Origin: Simplicispira sp. 125
GTDB lineage: Bacteria; Pseudomonadota; Gammaproteobacteria; Burkholderiales; Burkholderiaceae_C
DNA: 64,000 bases
Direction of reading: 5' to 3'
Assembly (NCBI RefSeq): GCF_003096555.1
Contig: NZ_QEKM01000001.1
Location: 620,001-684,000 of the forward strand
The translations under genes were made by a program, and so were the position numbers. Positions within the stretch are counted from its first letter, which is position 1. Each line of letters opens with the position of its first letter. Below, in pieces: positions 1 to 10,885 of this stretch. The notes beneath the pieces were generated by a model, which saw nothing but the letters and a program-made list of their open reading frames with translations, ran no database searches and had not been told where the DNA came from.

Positions 1-515
1 AGCCCATGCTGCATGGCCAGGTACAGGCTGGTGGGGGTTTTGCCGCTGCGGCTGACGCCGACCAGGATCACGTCGGCGGCTTCCAGGTTCTTGTGGCTCT
101 GGCCGTCGTCGTGCGCCAGGCTGTAGTTGATGGCTTCGATGCGGTCGTGGTATTCCTTGCTACGGCTGATGTCCGAGAAGCGCCCCACGCGGTGGTGCGA
201 CTTGACGCCCAGCTCCACCTCCAGCGGGTGCACAAAGGTGCCAAACATGTCCAGCAGCTTGCCCTTGCAGCCTTCCTGGATCACTTTGAGCACTTCCATG
301 TTCACCAGGGTGGTGAAAACAATGCTCTTGCGCCCTTCGATCTCGGCCGTGTGATTGATCTGGCGCACGGCCTGGTGCGCCTTGTCCACGGTGTCGACAA
401 AGGGCAGGCGCACCCGGCGCGGTACCAATTCGAACTGGGCCAGGATGGCGTTGCCAAAGGTTTCGGCGGTGATGCCGGTGCCGTCAGAGACAAAAAACAC
501 GGTGCGCGAATGCAT
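1..515 (-). CDS. ppsR: PEP synthase regulatory protein PpsR (3' end outside the window)
   Basis: Bifunctional regulator of PEP synthase (DUF299 family). It is an ADP-dependent kinase and Pi-dependent pyrophosphorylase that inactivates and reactivates PpsA by modifying a residue next to its catalytic histidine. It is read from an ATG at 515. 171 codons are visible, while the family is about 270 residues long, so the C-terminal third lies beyond base 1. The N-terminus [18 protein letters not shown] is typical of the family. The P-loop-like motif [11 protein letters not shown] sits at about residues 153-163. The gene is divergent from ppsA, its expected target, across 193 bp, and the two calls support each other. 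The start is the only sensible one in frame. Confidence 0.95.
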   Translation of the reverse strand, partial: MHSRTVFFVSDGTGITAETFGNAILAQFELVPRRVRLPFVDTVDKAHQAVRQINHTAEIEGRKSIVFTTLVNMEVLKVIQEGCKGKLLDMFGTFVHPLEVELGVKSHHRVGRFSDISRSKEYHDRIEAINYSLAHDDGQSHKNLEAADVILVGVSRSGKTPTSLYLAMQHG

Positions 516-708
516 GAGGGGCCTTTTTAGAAGCGTCAGCCCTTTGCCAGAAGCGCGGGCCTACAATTGTGAACATTATCCGAATTCTCACCATGCGCGC
601 CGTCGGTCTACAACCACAACGACAAAGCCGAGCCTCGCGCCTGGACGCTCGCCCATTGCTCCTCCAGGGCGTGGGCGCAGACCCGGTTTCAACTTCTGGA
701 GCTTTCCC

Positions 709-3108
709 ATGTCTGCATTGTTCAACGCGACCGCCTTGGTCGTACCGTTTGAAAACCTGAGAATGACCGACGTCGAGTCGGTGGGCGGCAAAAACGCCTC
801 CCTCGGCGAGATGATCTCGCAACTGCCGCAGGGCGTGCGTGTGCCTACCGGTTTTGCCACCACGGCCCATGCGTTTCGCCAGTTTCTGGCGCATGACGGC
901 CTGGCCGATCGCATCAGCCAGAAGCTTGCCAGCCTCGATACCGAGGATGTGCGCGCGCTGGCCCAGGTGGGCGCAGAGATCCGCGCCATGGTCGAGATCC
1001 AGCCTTTTCCGGCCGATCTGGAGCAGGCCATTCGGGACGAGTTTGCCCGCTTCTCTGCCGACAACCCCCACGCCAGTTTCGCCGTGCGTTCGTCCGCCAC
1101 GGCCGAAGATCTGCCCGACGCCTCGTTTGCGGGCCAGCAGGAAACCTTTTTGAATGTGCATGGCATCGAAGAGGTGCTGCACAAGATGAAAGAGGTGTTT
1201 GCCAGCCTCTACAACGACCGCGCCATCAGCTACCGCGTGCACAAGGGTTTTGCGCACGATGTGGTGGCGCTGTCGGCGGGCGTGCAGCGCATGGTGCGCT
1301 CCGACCTGGGCGCGGCAGGGGTCATGTTCACCATCGACACCGAATCGGGCTTTGAGGACGTGGTTTTCATCACCAGCAGCTACGGCCTGGGCGAGACAGT
1401 GGTGCAAGGCGCTGTGAACCCGGATGAGTTTTATGTGCACAAGCCCATGCTCAAAGCGGGCAAGCAGGCCGTGATCCGGCGCAACCTGGGCTCCAAGCTG
1501 ATCCAGATGGTGTTCACCACGCCCGAAGAAAAAGCCGAAGGCGCGCTCAAAGGCAAGCTCATCAAAACCACCGACGTGCCGGCCGAGCAGCGCAACCGCT
1601 ATTCGCTCACCGACGCCGACGTGCAGCAACTGGCGCACTACGCGCTGGTCATCGAGCAGCACTACGGCCGCCCGATGGACATCGAATGGGGCAAGGACGG
1701 CGAAGACGGCCTGCTCTACATCCTGCAGGCGCGCCCCGAAACCGTGAAGAGCCAGGTCCAGGGCCAGGCCGAACTGCGCTACAAGCTCAAGGGCACGGGC
1801 CCGGTGCTCGCCGAAGGCCGCGCCATTGGCCAGAAGATCGGCACCGGCCCGGTGCGGCTGGTGCACAACATTTCCGAGATGGACAAGGTGCAGCCCGGTG
1901 ACGTGCTCGTGACCGACATGACCGACCCGAACTGGGAGCCGGTGATGAAGCGCGCCAGCGCCATCGTCACCAACCGGGGCGGGCGCACCTGCCACGCCGC
2001 CATCATTGCGCGCGAGCTGGGCATTCCGGCCGTGGTGGGCTGCGGCAACGCCACCGACAAGCTGGTGGACGGCACCCTGGTCACCGTGAGCTGCGCCGAG
2101 GGCGATACCGGCCACATCTACGACGGCCTGCTGGAGACCGAAGTGACCGAGGTGCAGCGCGGCACCATGCCGTCCATTGCCACCAAGATCATGATGAACG
2201 TGGGCAACCCGCAGTTGGCGTTTGACTTTTGCCAGTTGCCCAACGAAGGCGTGGGCCTGGCGCGGCTCGAGTTCATCATCAACAACAACATTGGCGTGCA
2301 CCCCAAGGCCATTCTTGATTATCCGAACATCGATTCGGACCTGAAGAAAGCCGTGGAATCCGTGGCGCGCGGCCACGCCAGCCCCCGTGCCTTCTATGTG
2401 GACAAAGTGGCCGAGGGCGTGGCCACCATTGCCGCGGCCTTCTGGCCCAAGCCGGTCATCGTGCGCCTGTCGGACTTCAAGAGCAACGAGTACCGCAAGC
2501 TTATCGGCGGCAGCCGCTACGAGCCAGAGGAAGAGAACCCCATGCTGGGCTTCCGCGGCGCGGCGCGTTATGTGAGCGTGGAGTTTGGCGAGGCCTTCGC
2601 CATGGAATGCGAGGCCTTGAAGCGCGTGCGCAACGACATGGGCCTGACCAACGTGCAGGTCATGGTGCCCTTTGTGCGCACGCTGGGCCAGGCCGAGCGG
2701 GTCACGCAACTGCTGGCGCAGCATGGCTTGAAACGCGGTGAGAACGAGCTCAAGCTCATCATGATGTGCGAGATCCCGAGCAACGCCATCCTGGCCGAGC
2801 AGTTCCTCGCCTTCTTCGACGGTTTCTCCATCGGCTCCAACGACCTGACCCAGCTCACCCTGGGCCTGGACCGTGACTCGGGCCTGGAGCTGCTGGCACG
2901 CGACTTCGATGAACGCGACCCCGCTGTCGAGGCCTTGATCCACATGGCCATCAAGGCTTGCCTTGCCCAGGGCAAATACATCGGCATTTGCGGCCAGGGC
3001 CCCAGCGACCACCCAGACTTTGCCCAGTGGCTGGCCAAGGAGGGCATCACGTCCATCTCGCTCAACCCCGACAGCGTGATTGCCACCTGGCAGCAGCTGG
3101 CGCGCTGA
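709..3108 (+). CDS. ppsA: Phosphoenolpyruvate synthase
   Basis: Pyruvate, water dikinase, 799 residues. It converts pyruvate and ATP to PEP, AMP and phosphate in the cytosol, allowing gluconeogenesis from three-carbon acids. The N-terminal ATP-binding region starts with [11 protein letters not shown]. The swivelling phosphohistidine domain carries [20 protein letters not shown] with His429 as the phospho-carrier. The C-terminal PEP/pyruvate barrel has the catalytic cysteine in [11 protein letters not shown] (Cys761). Length and motif order match the family. The start at 709 has GGAG about 8 bases upstream. The frame stays open far upstream (to 355), but that part is antisense to ppsR and does not look like PpsA. 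It is divergent from ppsR, which should control its activity after translation. Confidence 0.97.
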   Translation: MSALFNATALVVPFENLRMTDVESVGGKNASLGEMISQLPQGVRVPTGFATTAHAFRQFLAHDGLADRISQKLASLDTEDVRALAQVGAEIRAMVEIQPFPADLEQAIRDEFARFSADNPHASFAVRSSATAEDLPDASFAGQQETFLNVHGIEEVLHKMKEVFASLYNDRAISYRVHKGFAHDVVALSAGVQRMVRSDLGAAGVMFTIDTESGFEDVVFITSSYGLGETVVQGAVNPDEFYVHKPMLKAGKQAVIRRNLGSKLIQMVFTTPEEKAEGALKGKLIKTTDVPAEQRNRYSLTDADVQQLAHYALVIEQHYGRPMDIEWGKDGEDGLLYILQARPETVKSQVQGQAELRYKLKGTGPVLAEGRAIGQKIGTGPVRLVHNISEMDKVQPGDVLVTDMTDPNWEPVMKRASAIVTNRGGRTCHAAIIARELGIPAVVGCGNATDKLVDGTLVTVSCAEGDTGHIYDGLLETEVTEVQRGTMPSIATKIMMNVGNPQLAFDFCQLPNEGVGLARLEFIINNNIGVHPKAILDYPNIDSDLKKAVESVARGHASPRAFYVDKVAEGVATIAAAFWPKPVIVRLSDFKSNEYRKLIGGSRYEPEEENPMLGFRGAARYVSVEFGEAFAMECEALKRVRNDMGLTNVQVMVPFVRTLGQAERVTQLLAQHGLKRGENELKLIMMCEIPSNAILAEQFLAFFDGFSIGSNDLTQLTLGLDRDSGLELLARDFDERDPAVEALIHMAIKACLAQGKYIGICGQGPSDHPDFAQWLAKEGITSISLNPDSVIATWQQLAR

Positions 3109-3150
3109 GCCAGGCCAGACCCCCTGCGCACGGTGCCCGCAGCAAACCCC

Positions 3151-3483
3151 ATGATGCAGCCGCCACCACCTTCCCACGAGGCTGAGCTGGCGGGCCCGTT
3201 CCCGCCCGATCTGCACGATGTGCGGCATCTGCAGCTCAAAGGGGGGTTGCTGCTGCTGTGGGTGCTGGTGTCGTTTGTGGCCATGTATTTTGCGCGCGAC
3301 CTGGAGACCATCGTGGTGGGCGGCTGGCCTTTGGGCTTCTGGATCGCGGCACAGGGCGCCGTGCTGGTGTTCATGGCCATTGTCGTGGTCTATTGCTGGG
3401 CCATGAACCGCTTTGAGCGACAGGACGCGGCCCAGGCCGATCTGCCCTCGGCATCTCCGCCACCACCAACCCGCCATGGCTGA
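3151..3483 (+). CDS. DUF4212 protein, small subunit of a sodium:solute symporter
   Basis: Small membrane protein of about 110 residues. Two hydrophobic segments (LLLLWVLVSFVAMYFA and FWIAAQGAVLVFMAIVVVYCW) flank a short loop, with proline-rich ends. This is the DUF4212 layout, the small partner usually encoded just before VC_2705-type sodium:solute symporters. The pairing is seen here: its stop codon overlaps the start of the large subunit by 8 bp, so translation is probably coupled. Adjacent ATGs at 3151 and 3154 and a GTG at 3133 are possible starts; I use the first ATG. The exact role of the small subunit is not established. Context suggests it is needed for stability or activity of the transporter. 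Confidence 0.85.
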   Translation: MMQPPPPSHEAELAGPFPPDLHDVRHLQLKGGLLLLWVLVSFVAMYFARDLETIVVGGWPLGFWIAAQGAVLVFMAIVVVYCWAMNRFERQDAAQADLPSASPPPPTRHG

Positions 3484-5569
3484 AAACGGCGCGGCGGACG
3501 GCGACAAGGCCTATCTCTGGCGGCTGCACCGCATCCTCGGTGCTTACGTGCTCGGGGTTCTGGGATTTTTGGCGCTCATGACCTGGGCCGAAAGCCGGGG
3601 CCTGTCGCGCCACTGGATCGGGCCGATCTTCCTGTTCCTCTCCGTCATGGTGTACGCCGGTATCGGGGTCTATGGCCGCACCACCGACGCCGAGGAATAC
3701 TACGTGGCCGGGCGGCGCATTCCGCCCATGTACAACGGCATGGCGGCCGCCGCCGACTGGATGAGCGCGGCCTCGTTCATCAGCCTCTCGGGGGCCTTGT
3801 ACCTGCAGGGCTTTTCGGGCACGCCGGGCCACGCCGGGGGGCTGGCCTACCTGCTGGGCTGGACGGGCGGGTTTTGTCTGGTGGCGATTCTGGTGGCGCC
3901 CCACCTGCGGGCCATGGGGCTGTACACCGTGCCTGATTTTTTCCAGGTGCGCTTTGGCGGGCGCTGGCCCCGGGTGATTGCCGCGCTGGCCGCCGTGGTG
4001 TGTTCGTTCACTTATGTGGTGGCGCAAATCTACGGCGTGGGCCTGATTGCTTCGCGCCTGACCGGGGTGCAGTTCGAGATCGGCATCATGCTCGGCCTGG
4101 GCGGGGTGCTGCTCTGCTCCTTTCTGGGGGGCATGCGTGCCATTACCTGGACACAAGTGGCGCAGTATGTGGTGCTGCTGCTGGCTTTTCTGATTCCTGT
4201 GTCGTGGCTGGCCTACAAGCAGCTGGGCAACCCCGTGGCGCCTCTGGTCTATGGCACGCAGATCAGCAAGATCGCCGATATGGAGGCCCAACTGCTGGCA
4301 TCGCCTGCCGAATACGAGGTGGTGGCTGCGTACCTGGCGCGGGCGCGTGATTACGAAGCACGCCTGGAGAACGTCGAGGCCGCACTGGAAGACGAGCGCA
4401 TCGCCATCCGCGAAAAAATCCGCGTACTGCGCGCCAAGAATGCCGATGTCGGCCTGATCGTTGCCGCTAGCCGCGAACTGGCGGCCCTGCCACGCGACGC
4501 CACGGCGGCGCGCGAGCGCTGGACAAAGCTGATGCAGGAGAACTACGAGCGTGCGCAGCCCCTGGGCGGTCTGCCGCGGCACAGCCATGCGTATGCGGGC
4601 TACCCCGACGGCACGCCGGAGGAGCAGGCAGCATTCACCGATTCGCGGCGCAATTTTCTGGCGCTCATGTTCTGCCTGATGGTGGGCACTGCCGGGCTGC
4701 CGCATCTGCTCATGCGCTACTACACCTCGCCCACGGTGGCGGGGGCACGTGCCTCGGTAGCCTGGTCGCTGTTCTTCATTGCCTTGCTGTACCTCAGTGC
4801 CCCGGCCCTTGCCGTTCTGGTCAAGTTTGAAGTCATGAACAACCTGGTGGGCAGCCATTTCGACGCCTTGCCGAACTGGATAGCGCAGTGGGCGCGGGTC
4901 GATGCCTCGCTGCTGTCGATTGAAGACATGAATGGCGATGGCCTTGTGCAGTTTGGCGAAATCCACCTGGGCGCCGACCTCATCATGCTGGCCACGCCGG
5001 AGCTGGGCGGTTTGCCTTATGTGGTGTCGGGCCTGGTGGCAGCCGGGGGGCTGGCGGCTGCCTTGTCCACCGCCGATGGCTTGTTGCTCACCATCAGCAA
5101 TGCGCTGGTGCGCGACTTGTATTTCCAGGCCAAGCCGCGCAACGCCTCGCCCGAGCAGCGCGTGATACTGACCAAGTTCACGCTGTTGGCCGTGGCGCTG
5201 GCGGCAGCGTTTGTGGCCGCACTCAAGCCGTCGGACATTTTGCCGCTGGTGTCGGCCTCGTTCTCGCTGGCGGCATCGGCGTTTGTGCCGGTGATGGTGC
5301 TGGGCATCTTCTGGCGCGGCACCACGCGCCAGGGCGCTGTGGCCGGGATGTTGTGTGGCCTGGGGCTGGCGGCGTATTACATGCTCTCGCACGTGTCCAG
5401 CCTGCGGGCAGTCTTGCCGCACGGGTTGCTGGCCGATGGCCTGTGGTTTGGCATTCAGCCCATTTCAGCGGGGGTGTTTGGTGTGCCGGCGGGGCTGGTG
5501 TCGGCCGTGCTGGTGAGCTGGCTGACCAGGCCGCCGCCGCTGCGGCCCCCGGTGCGCTTAGAGATGTAG
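3476..5569 (+). CDS. Sodium:solute symporter, VC_2705-like (acetate/organic acid type)
   Basis: Integral membrane transporter of the SSS family, 697 residues. The nearest functional class is the ActP-like group that takes up acetate or other short organic acids with Na+ or H+. Many transmembrane helices are visible. Family segments include YYVAGRRIPPMYNGMAAAADW near residue 80 and AAGGLAAALSTADGLLLTISN near 525. A long non-membrane insert (about residues 260-400) is rich in charged heptads and looks like a coiled coil. A later loop holds DMNGDGLVQFGE, which matches an EF-hand calcium loop. As far as I recall, both inserts recur in this subfamily. The ATG at 3476 overlaps the small-subunit gene. 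The substrate is not determined. Being next to ppsA fits growth on acetate or pyruvate, but that is inference. Confidence 0.9.
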   Translation: MAENGAADGDKAYLWRLHRILGAYVLGVLGFLALMTWAESRGLSRHWIGPIFLFLSVMVYAGIGVYGRTTDAEEYYVAGRRIPPMYNGMAAAADWMSAASFISLSGALYLQGFSGTPGHAGGLAYLLGWTGGFCLVAILVAPHLRAMGLYTVPDFFQVRFGGRWPRVIAALAAVVCSFTYVVAQIYGVGLIASRLTGVQFEIGIMLGLGGVLLCSFLGGMRAITWTQVAQYVVLLLAFLIPVSWLAYKQLGNPVAPLVYGTQISKIADMEAQLLASPAEYEVVAAYLARARDYEARLENVEAALEDERIAIREKIRVLRAKNADVGLIVAASRELAALPRDATAARERWTKLMQENYERAQPLGGLPRHSHAYAGYPDGTPEEQAAFTDSRRNFLALMFCLMVGTAGLPHLLMRYYTSPTVAGARASVAWSLFFIALLYLSAPALAVLVKFEVMNNLVGSHFDALPNWIAQWARVDASLLSIEDMNGDGLVQFGEIHLGADLIMLATPELGGLPYVVSGLVAAGGLAAALSTADGLLLTISNALVRDLYFQAKPRNASPEQRVILTKFTLLAVALAAAFVAALKPSDILPLVSASFSLAASAFVPVMVLGIFWRGTTRQGAVAGMLCGLGLAAYYMLSHVSSLRAVLPHGLLADGLWFGIQPISAGVFGVPAGLVSAVLVSWLTRPPPLRPPVRLEM

Positions 5570-5573
5570 GCGA

Positions 5574-5594
5574 CAGGCCCAGGCGATGGGCCTG
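5574..5594 (+). terminator. Possible hairpin terminator after the symporter
   Basis: Just after the symporter stop, CAGGCCC (5574-5580) and GGGCCTG (5588-5594) form a perfect 7-bp stem with a 7-base loop. No T-run follows, so it may only be an RNA 3'-end stabiliser or part of the neighbouring repeat. Confidence 0.4.
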
Positions 5595-5605
5595 CCGTTG
5601 TGCGG

Positions 5606-5760
5606 TGCCCGCAGCCCTTGAAACCGGCGTGGCCGAAGCCAGTGACCGCCGCGCAAGGGCCGCCAGCAATCCTCGGTACGGGCGCTGGCGGTGTCCCCCT
5701 TCCCGCATCGCGCAGCGAAGCGAGAGAAGGGGAAGGCGCGAAGCGCCGCAGGGGGTATTT
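5606..5760. repeat. GC-rich interspersed repeat-like element
   Basis: A non-coding stretch between the symporter and the FKBP gene with several nested palindromes. CCGCCAGC (5660-5667) pairs with GCTGGCGG (5684-5691). CCCCTT pairs with AAGGGG around the GCGCAGCGAAGCGAGAG core, and GGCGC-GAA-GCGCC follows. The CCCCCT...AGGGGG ends enclose the second half. I recall very similar blocks scattered in Comamonadaceae genomes, but could not check this. It ends within a few bases of the FKBP stop codon, so it may form the 3' end of both convergent transcripts. Confidence 0.55.
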
Positions 5761-5763
5761 AGT

Positions 5764-6123
5764 TCAGCGCCCGGTTTTGAGCAATTCCACGTCGAACTTC
5801 AGCGTCGCATTGGGGGGAATCACGCCGCCTGCGCCGCGTGCGCCGTAGCCCAGTGCTGCCGGAATGATCAGGGTGCGCTGGCCACCAATCTTCATGCCCT
5901 GCACGCCTTCGTCCCAGCCCTTGATGACCATGCCAGCGCCCAGGCCGAACACGAAGGGATCGTTGCGGTCGCGGCTGGAATCAAACTTGGCGCCTTGCAA
6001 GCCGTCGTTGTAGAGCCAGCCGGTGTAGTGCACCGTGACCTGTTGGCCCTTGGCCGCCTCGGCGCCTTCGCCCACGGTGGTGTCTTCGTATTGCAGGCCG
6101 GAGGCAGTGGTGGTGAATGCCAT
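5764..6123 (-). CDS. FKBP-type peptidyl-prolyl cis-trans isomerase
   Basis: Cytosolic single-domain FKBP of 119 residues that should speed proline isomerisation during protein folding. The whole protein is the FKBP fold: KGQQVTVHYTGWL near residue 25, FKBP core FVFGLGAGMVIKGWDEGVQGM near 57-77, GQRTLIIPAALGYGARG near 81-97 and VIPPNATLKFDVELL near the end. No signal peptide or trigger-factor-like extension is present, so it is a small cytoplasmic member. The ATG at 6123 has a good AAGGAA ribosome site 6-8 bases upstream. A dispersed double-hairpin repeat lies directly upstream (6133-6195), between this gene and any promoter. It is not in an obvious operon. Confidence 0.95.
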   Translation of the reverse strand: MAFTTTASGLQYEDTTVGEGAEAAKGQQVTVHYTGWLYNDGLQGAKFDSSRDRNDPFVFGLGAGMVIKGWDEGVQGMKIGGQRTLIIPAALGYGARGAGGVIPPNATLKFDVELLKTGR

Positions 6124-6132
6124 GGTGATTTC

Positions 6133-6195
6133 CTTTTATAAGCTATAAAAATAATAGCTTCCAGCGCTTTATGGTATTGCGTTGGAGGCCAATTT
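6133..6195 (+). repeat. Dispersed double-hairpin repeat, copy A
   Basis: AT-rich hairpin GCTATAAAAATAATAGC is followed by AGCGCTT...GCGTTGGAGGCC. The same arrangement recurs at 8141, 17372, 19357, 45747 and 58410. It lies directly upstream of the FKBP ribosome site. Confidence 0.75.
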
Positions 6196-6230
6196 CTTTC
6201 AAAGTCCCTGGTGAGCAGGGCAGAGCGTTT

Positions 6231-6341
6231 GCCTTATTCCGTTTCCAAATCATTCGTGTCTCGGCGCGAAGCCGCAGGCAGTGCTGCAGTACGACAAGGC
6301 GCAGCAACAACGACACGGATGATTTAGAAATGGAATTATTT
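6231..6341. repeat. Long imperfect inverted repeat at the 3' end of the HxlR-like gene
   Basis: The left arm at 6232-6263 and the right arm at 6311-6340 are inverted copies over roughly 28 bp with a few mismatches. The shared core is AAATCATnCGTGTC. The arms are separated by about 47 bp that hold a CTGCAG palindrome and GCGAAG/GGCGC half-stems. The stop codon of the minus-strand regulator (6336-6338) lies inside the right arm, so the end of that mRNA should fold into a large hairpin. Confidence 0.7.
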
Positions 6342-6641
6342 TTTGGCGCGGTTGGCCGCCCAGCGGTTGGCAAAGGCCTGCACATCGCTCAGCCGCTTGA
6401 GCAGGTCGCTGCCCGACGCGGTGACGGCATAGCCATCGCTGCCATGGTCGATCAGGCCGGCCTCGCGCAGTTCCTTGATGCGGGTGTTGAGCGTGTTGGG
6501 TGTGATGCCACCCACGCTGTCTTGCAGCAGCCGGAAGGTTTGCGGATGGCCATCGCGCAGCGCCCACAGCACGCGCAGGGCGTACCGGCACTCAAGCCGC
6601 TCGAACAATTGGAAAATGGCGACGTTTTCTTTGGAGCTCAT
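6336..6641 (-). CDS. HxlR-like winged-helix transcriptional regulator
   Basis: Small DNA-binding protein of 101 residues. It has one winged-helix domain resembling the HxlR family: a cysteine in helix 1 (ERLECRYALRVLWAL), then TFRLLQDSVGGITPNTLNTR as the helix-turn-helix, IKELREAGLIDH as the third helix, and a short wing with YAVTASGSDLL. HxlR proteins often sense electrophiles or redox change through that cysteine; whether this one does is unknown. The ATG at 6641 has AGGAG at the right distance, so I chose it over upstream in-frame codons (to 6836), which lack similarity. It is divergent from the CoA-transferase gene across 263 bp, which makes that gene a possible target. The stop codon lies within an inverted repeat. 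Confidence 0.8.
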   Translation of the reverse strand: MSSKENVAIFQLFERLECRYALRVLWALRDGHPQTFRLLQDSVGGITPNTLNTRIKELREAGLIDHGSDGYAVTASGSDLLKRLSDVQAFANRWAANRAKK

Positions 6642-6726
6642 GAGGCTTCTCCTAGCGCATGAAGGGATGGGTGGCGGTGCGGTGCCTTGTGGCGGGGCGC
6701 GTGGGGCACTATAGCGCCGAACCGTA

Positions 6727-6775
6727 TTTGCTACAAGTTTAATAGCTCCAAACGCATGCCAGCGGCGCATGCATG
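6727..6775 (+). repeat. Possible degenerate copy of the dispersed repeat (copy B)
   Basis: GCTACAAGTTTAATAGCT resembles the first hairpin of the dispersed repeat, but the second hairpin is degenerate. It lies in the divergent region between the HxlR-like gene and the CoA transferase. The call is weak. Confidence 0.3.
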
Positions 6776-6904
6776 GGAGAAAGCTGCACAAGCCATACAA
6801 GTGTTGCAACTCTGCCACGAATTGCTCTGGCATCATCCCGGTGCCCGCCGTGGCGGGCTGTATCGGCCTGCGCTTGAGCGGCAGGTGCTTTTGAAGGAAT
6901 TTTC

Positions 6905-8128
6905 ATGACAGCTTCACACAGCGCCACTGCGGCAACGCCCAGCCCGGCGCTGCCGCTGAGCGGCCTGCGCGTGGTCGAGTTCTCGCACATGGTCATGGGC
7001 CCCACCTGCGGCATGGTGCTGGGCGACCTGGGGGCCGAGGTCATCAAGGTCGAGCCCATTGAGGGCGACCGCACGCGCCACCTGCTGGGGGCAGGGGCGG
7101 GGTTTTTTCCACTCTTCAACCGCAACAAGAAAAGCATTGCCATCGACCTGCGCCACCCGCAGGGCATGGCCGTGGCGCAAAAGCTGGCCGCGTCGGCCGA
7201 CGTGGTGCTGCAGAACTTCAAGCCCGGGTCTCTCGCCAAGTACGGGCTGGACTACGCCGCACTCAGCGCAGTGAACCCGCGCCTTATCTACGTCAACCAC
7301 ACCGGTTTCTTGCCTGGCCCCTACGAGCACCGCACCGCGCTGGACGAGGTGGTGCAGATGATGGGCGGCCTGGCCTACATGACCGGCCGCCCGGGCGACC
7401 CGCTGCGCGCAGGCTCCAGCGTGAACGACATCATGGGCGGCATGTTTGGCGCCATCGGTGCCATGGCCGCACTCATGCAGCGCGGCATTACCGGGCGCGG
7501 GCAGGAGGTGGATTCGGCCCTGTTCGAGAACAACGTCTTCCTCGTCGGCCAGCACATGCTGCAGTACGCCGTCACCGGCCAGCCCGCCGCGCCCATGCCC
7601 GAGCGCATTTCGTCCTGGGGCCTGTACGACGTGTTCAGTGTGAAGGATGGCGAGCAGATCTTCTTGGCCGCGGTGAGCGATGCGCAGTGGAACACCTTTT
7701 GCGATGCGCTGGGCTTTGCCGACCTCAAGGCCGACCCGCAGCTGGCCACCAACAACGACCGCGTGCGCCAGCGTGCCACGATGCTCCCCGAGCTGCGCAG
7801 CCGCCTGGCAACGCGTTCGGCGGCCGAACTCTCCGACCTGTTCGAGCGCAACGGCCTGCCGTATGCACCCATCGTGCGGCCCGAGCAGCTCTACGACGAC
7901 CCGCACCTCAACGCCACGGGCGGCCTGGCCGACATCACCCTGCCCGACGGCGAGCGCGCCGGGCAGACTGCGCGCACTACCTTGTTCCCGCTGCGCATGG
8001 ACGGCCAGCGCCTGGGCGTGCGGCTGCAGCCGCCGGTGCTGGGCGCACACACGCAGGAGCTTTTGTCGCAGCTGGGGTATGCACTTGAGGATGTGGAGTC
8101 GCTGCGCGCAGCCGCCGCGGTTCGTTAA
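6905..8128 (+). CDS. CaiB/BaiF family (class III) CoA transferase
   Basis: Family III CoA-transferase, 407 residues, the normal length. These enzymes move CoA between organic acids through an aspartyl-CoA intermediate. The N-terminal family block LSGLRVVEFSHMVMGPTCGM begins near residue 18. KVEPIEGDRTR and the LRHPQGMAVAQKLAASADVV region follow, and the expected catalytic aspartate is Asp147 in TALDEVVQMMGGLAYMTG. The C-terminal part (GLPYAPIVRPEQLYDDPHL) is also typical. The ATG at 6905 has AAGGAAT 5-8 bases upstream. It stands alone between a possible regulator and a terminator, so its acid substrate cannot be inferred. Frc-, CaiB- or mesaconyl-type roles are all open. Confidence 0.92.
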   Translation: MTASHSATAATPSPALPLSGLRVVEFSHMVMGPTCGMVLGDLGAEVIKVEPIEGDRTRHLLGAGAGFFPLFNRNKKSIAIDLRHPQGMAVAQKLAASADVVLQNFKPGSLAKYGLDYAALSAVNPRLIYVNHTGFLPGPYEHRTALDEVVQMMGGLAYMTGRPGDPLRAGSSVNDIMGGMFGAIGAMAALMQRGITGRGQEVDSALFENNVFLVGQHMLQYAVTGQPAAPMPERISSWGLYDVFSVKDGEQIFLAAVSDAQWNTFCDALGFADLKADPQLATNNDRVRQRATMLPELRSRLATRSAAELSDLFERNGLPYAPIVRPEQLYDDPHLNATGGLADITLPDGERAGQTARTTLFPLRMDGQRLGVRLQPPVLGAHTQELLSQLGYALEDVESLRAAAAVR

Positions 8129-8140
8129 TGGCGATTTGAT

Positions 8141-8200
8141 TTGCTATTTATGTGATAGCTGCTCGCACCCGCTGTCTATGCGTTGGAGCCATAAATTCCT
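8141..8200 (+). repeat. Dispersed double-hairpin repeat, copy C
   Basis: GCTATTTATGTGATAGCTGCT is followed by a weaker second stem and the conserved tail GCGTTGGAGCCATAAA. It lies 12 bp after the CoA-transferase stop and before the shared terminator. Confidence 0.7.
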
Positions 8201-8212
8201 GAAAACCAAAAC

Positions 8213-8248
8213 AAAAGCGCCTGCCTCCGTAAGGAGACAGGCGCTTTT
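8213..8248. terminator. Bidirectional Rho-independent terminator between the CoA transferase and rpoD
   Basis: AAAAGCGCCTG (8213-8223) pairs with CAGGCGCTTTT (8238-8248), with extra CCT/AGG pairing inside. The A-run and T-run at either end let it work for both convergent genes. Confidence 0.9.
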
Positions 8249-8267
8249 AGCCTGACTCAATCAGGTG

Positions 8268-10631
<2,364 letters not shown>

Positions 10632-10862
10632 GGACAACCTCAGAATCAAAAAGGAAACAAAGAAAACGCAAGCGCCACGGATTCCGGCGCGGGAGATACG
10701 GCAAAGGCAGAGCCTTTGCGGTTCGAGGGGTAAACCCTTAAAGGCAAGATGTCTGGGCGAACATTTGGAGTGCAGTCCTTGCGGTATGTTGGGCGGTTGT
10801 GCGTGTGTGTCACGGTGGCCCGGCCCGGAGGTGCTGCTGTCGCTCTTGCCGATCAACCCTAA

Positions 10863-10885
10863 ATTATACCAAGAGCAGGAAATTT
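10863..10885 (-). promoter_or_regulatory. Candidate -10 promoter element for rpoD
   Basis: On the minus strand GGTATAATTTAGGG carries a perfect TATAAT (forward 10863-10868), about 230 bp before the rpoD start. The best -35 at 17-bp spacing is the poor GTCTTG, so this is a candidate only. It overlaps the dnaG stop region, which would let rpoD be transcribed apart from dnaG. Confidence 0.45.

Noticed and set aside
544..567. TTGCCA and TACAAT as a promoter for ppsA
   Set aside because: The spacing is only 12 bp, too short for sigma-70.
484..3507. Minus-strand open frame of about 1,000 codons opposite ppsA
   Set aside because: It mirrors the third-position GC bias of ppsA, is His/Ala/Gly-rich with no known domain, and ppsA is certain.
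3371..5422. Minus-strand open frame of 683 codons opposite the symporter
   Set aside because: Arg/His/Gln-rich antisense shadow; the plus strand encodes a clear membrane transporter.
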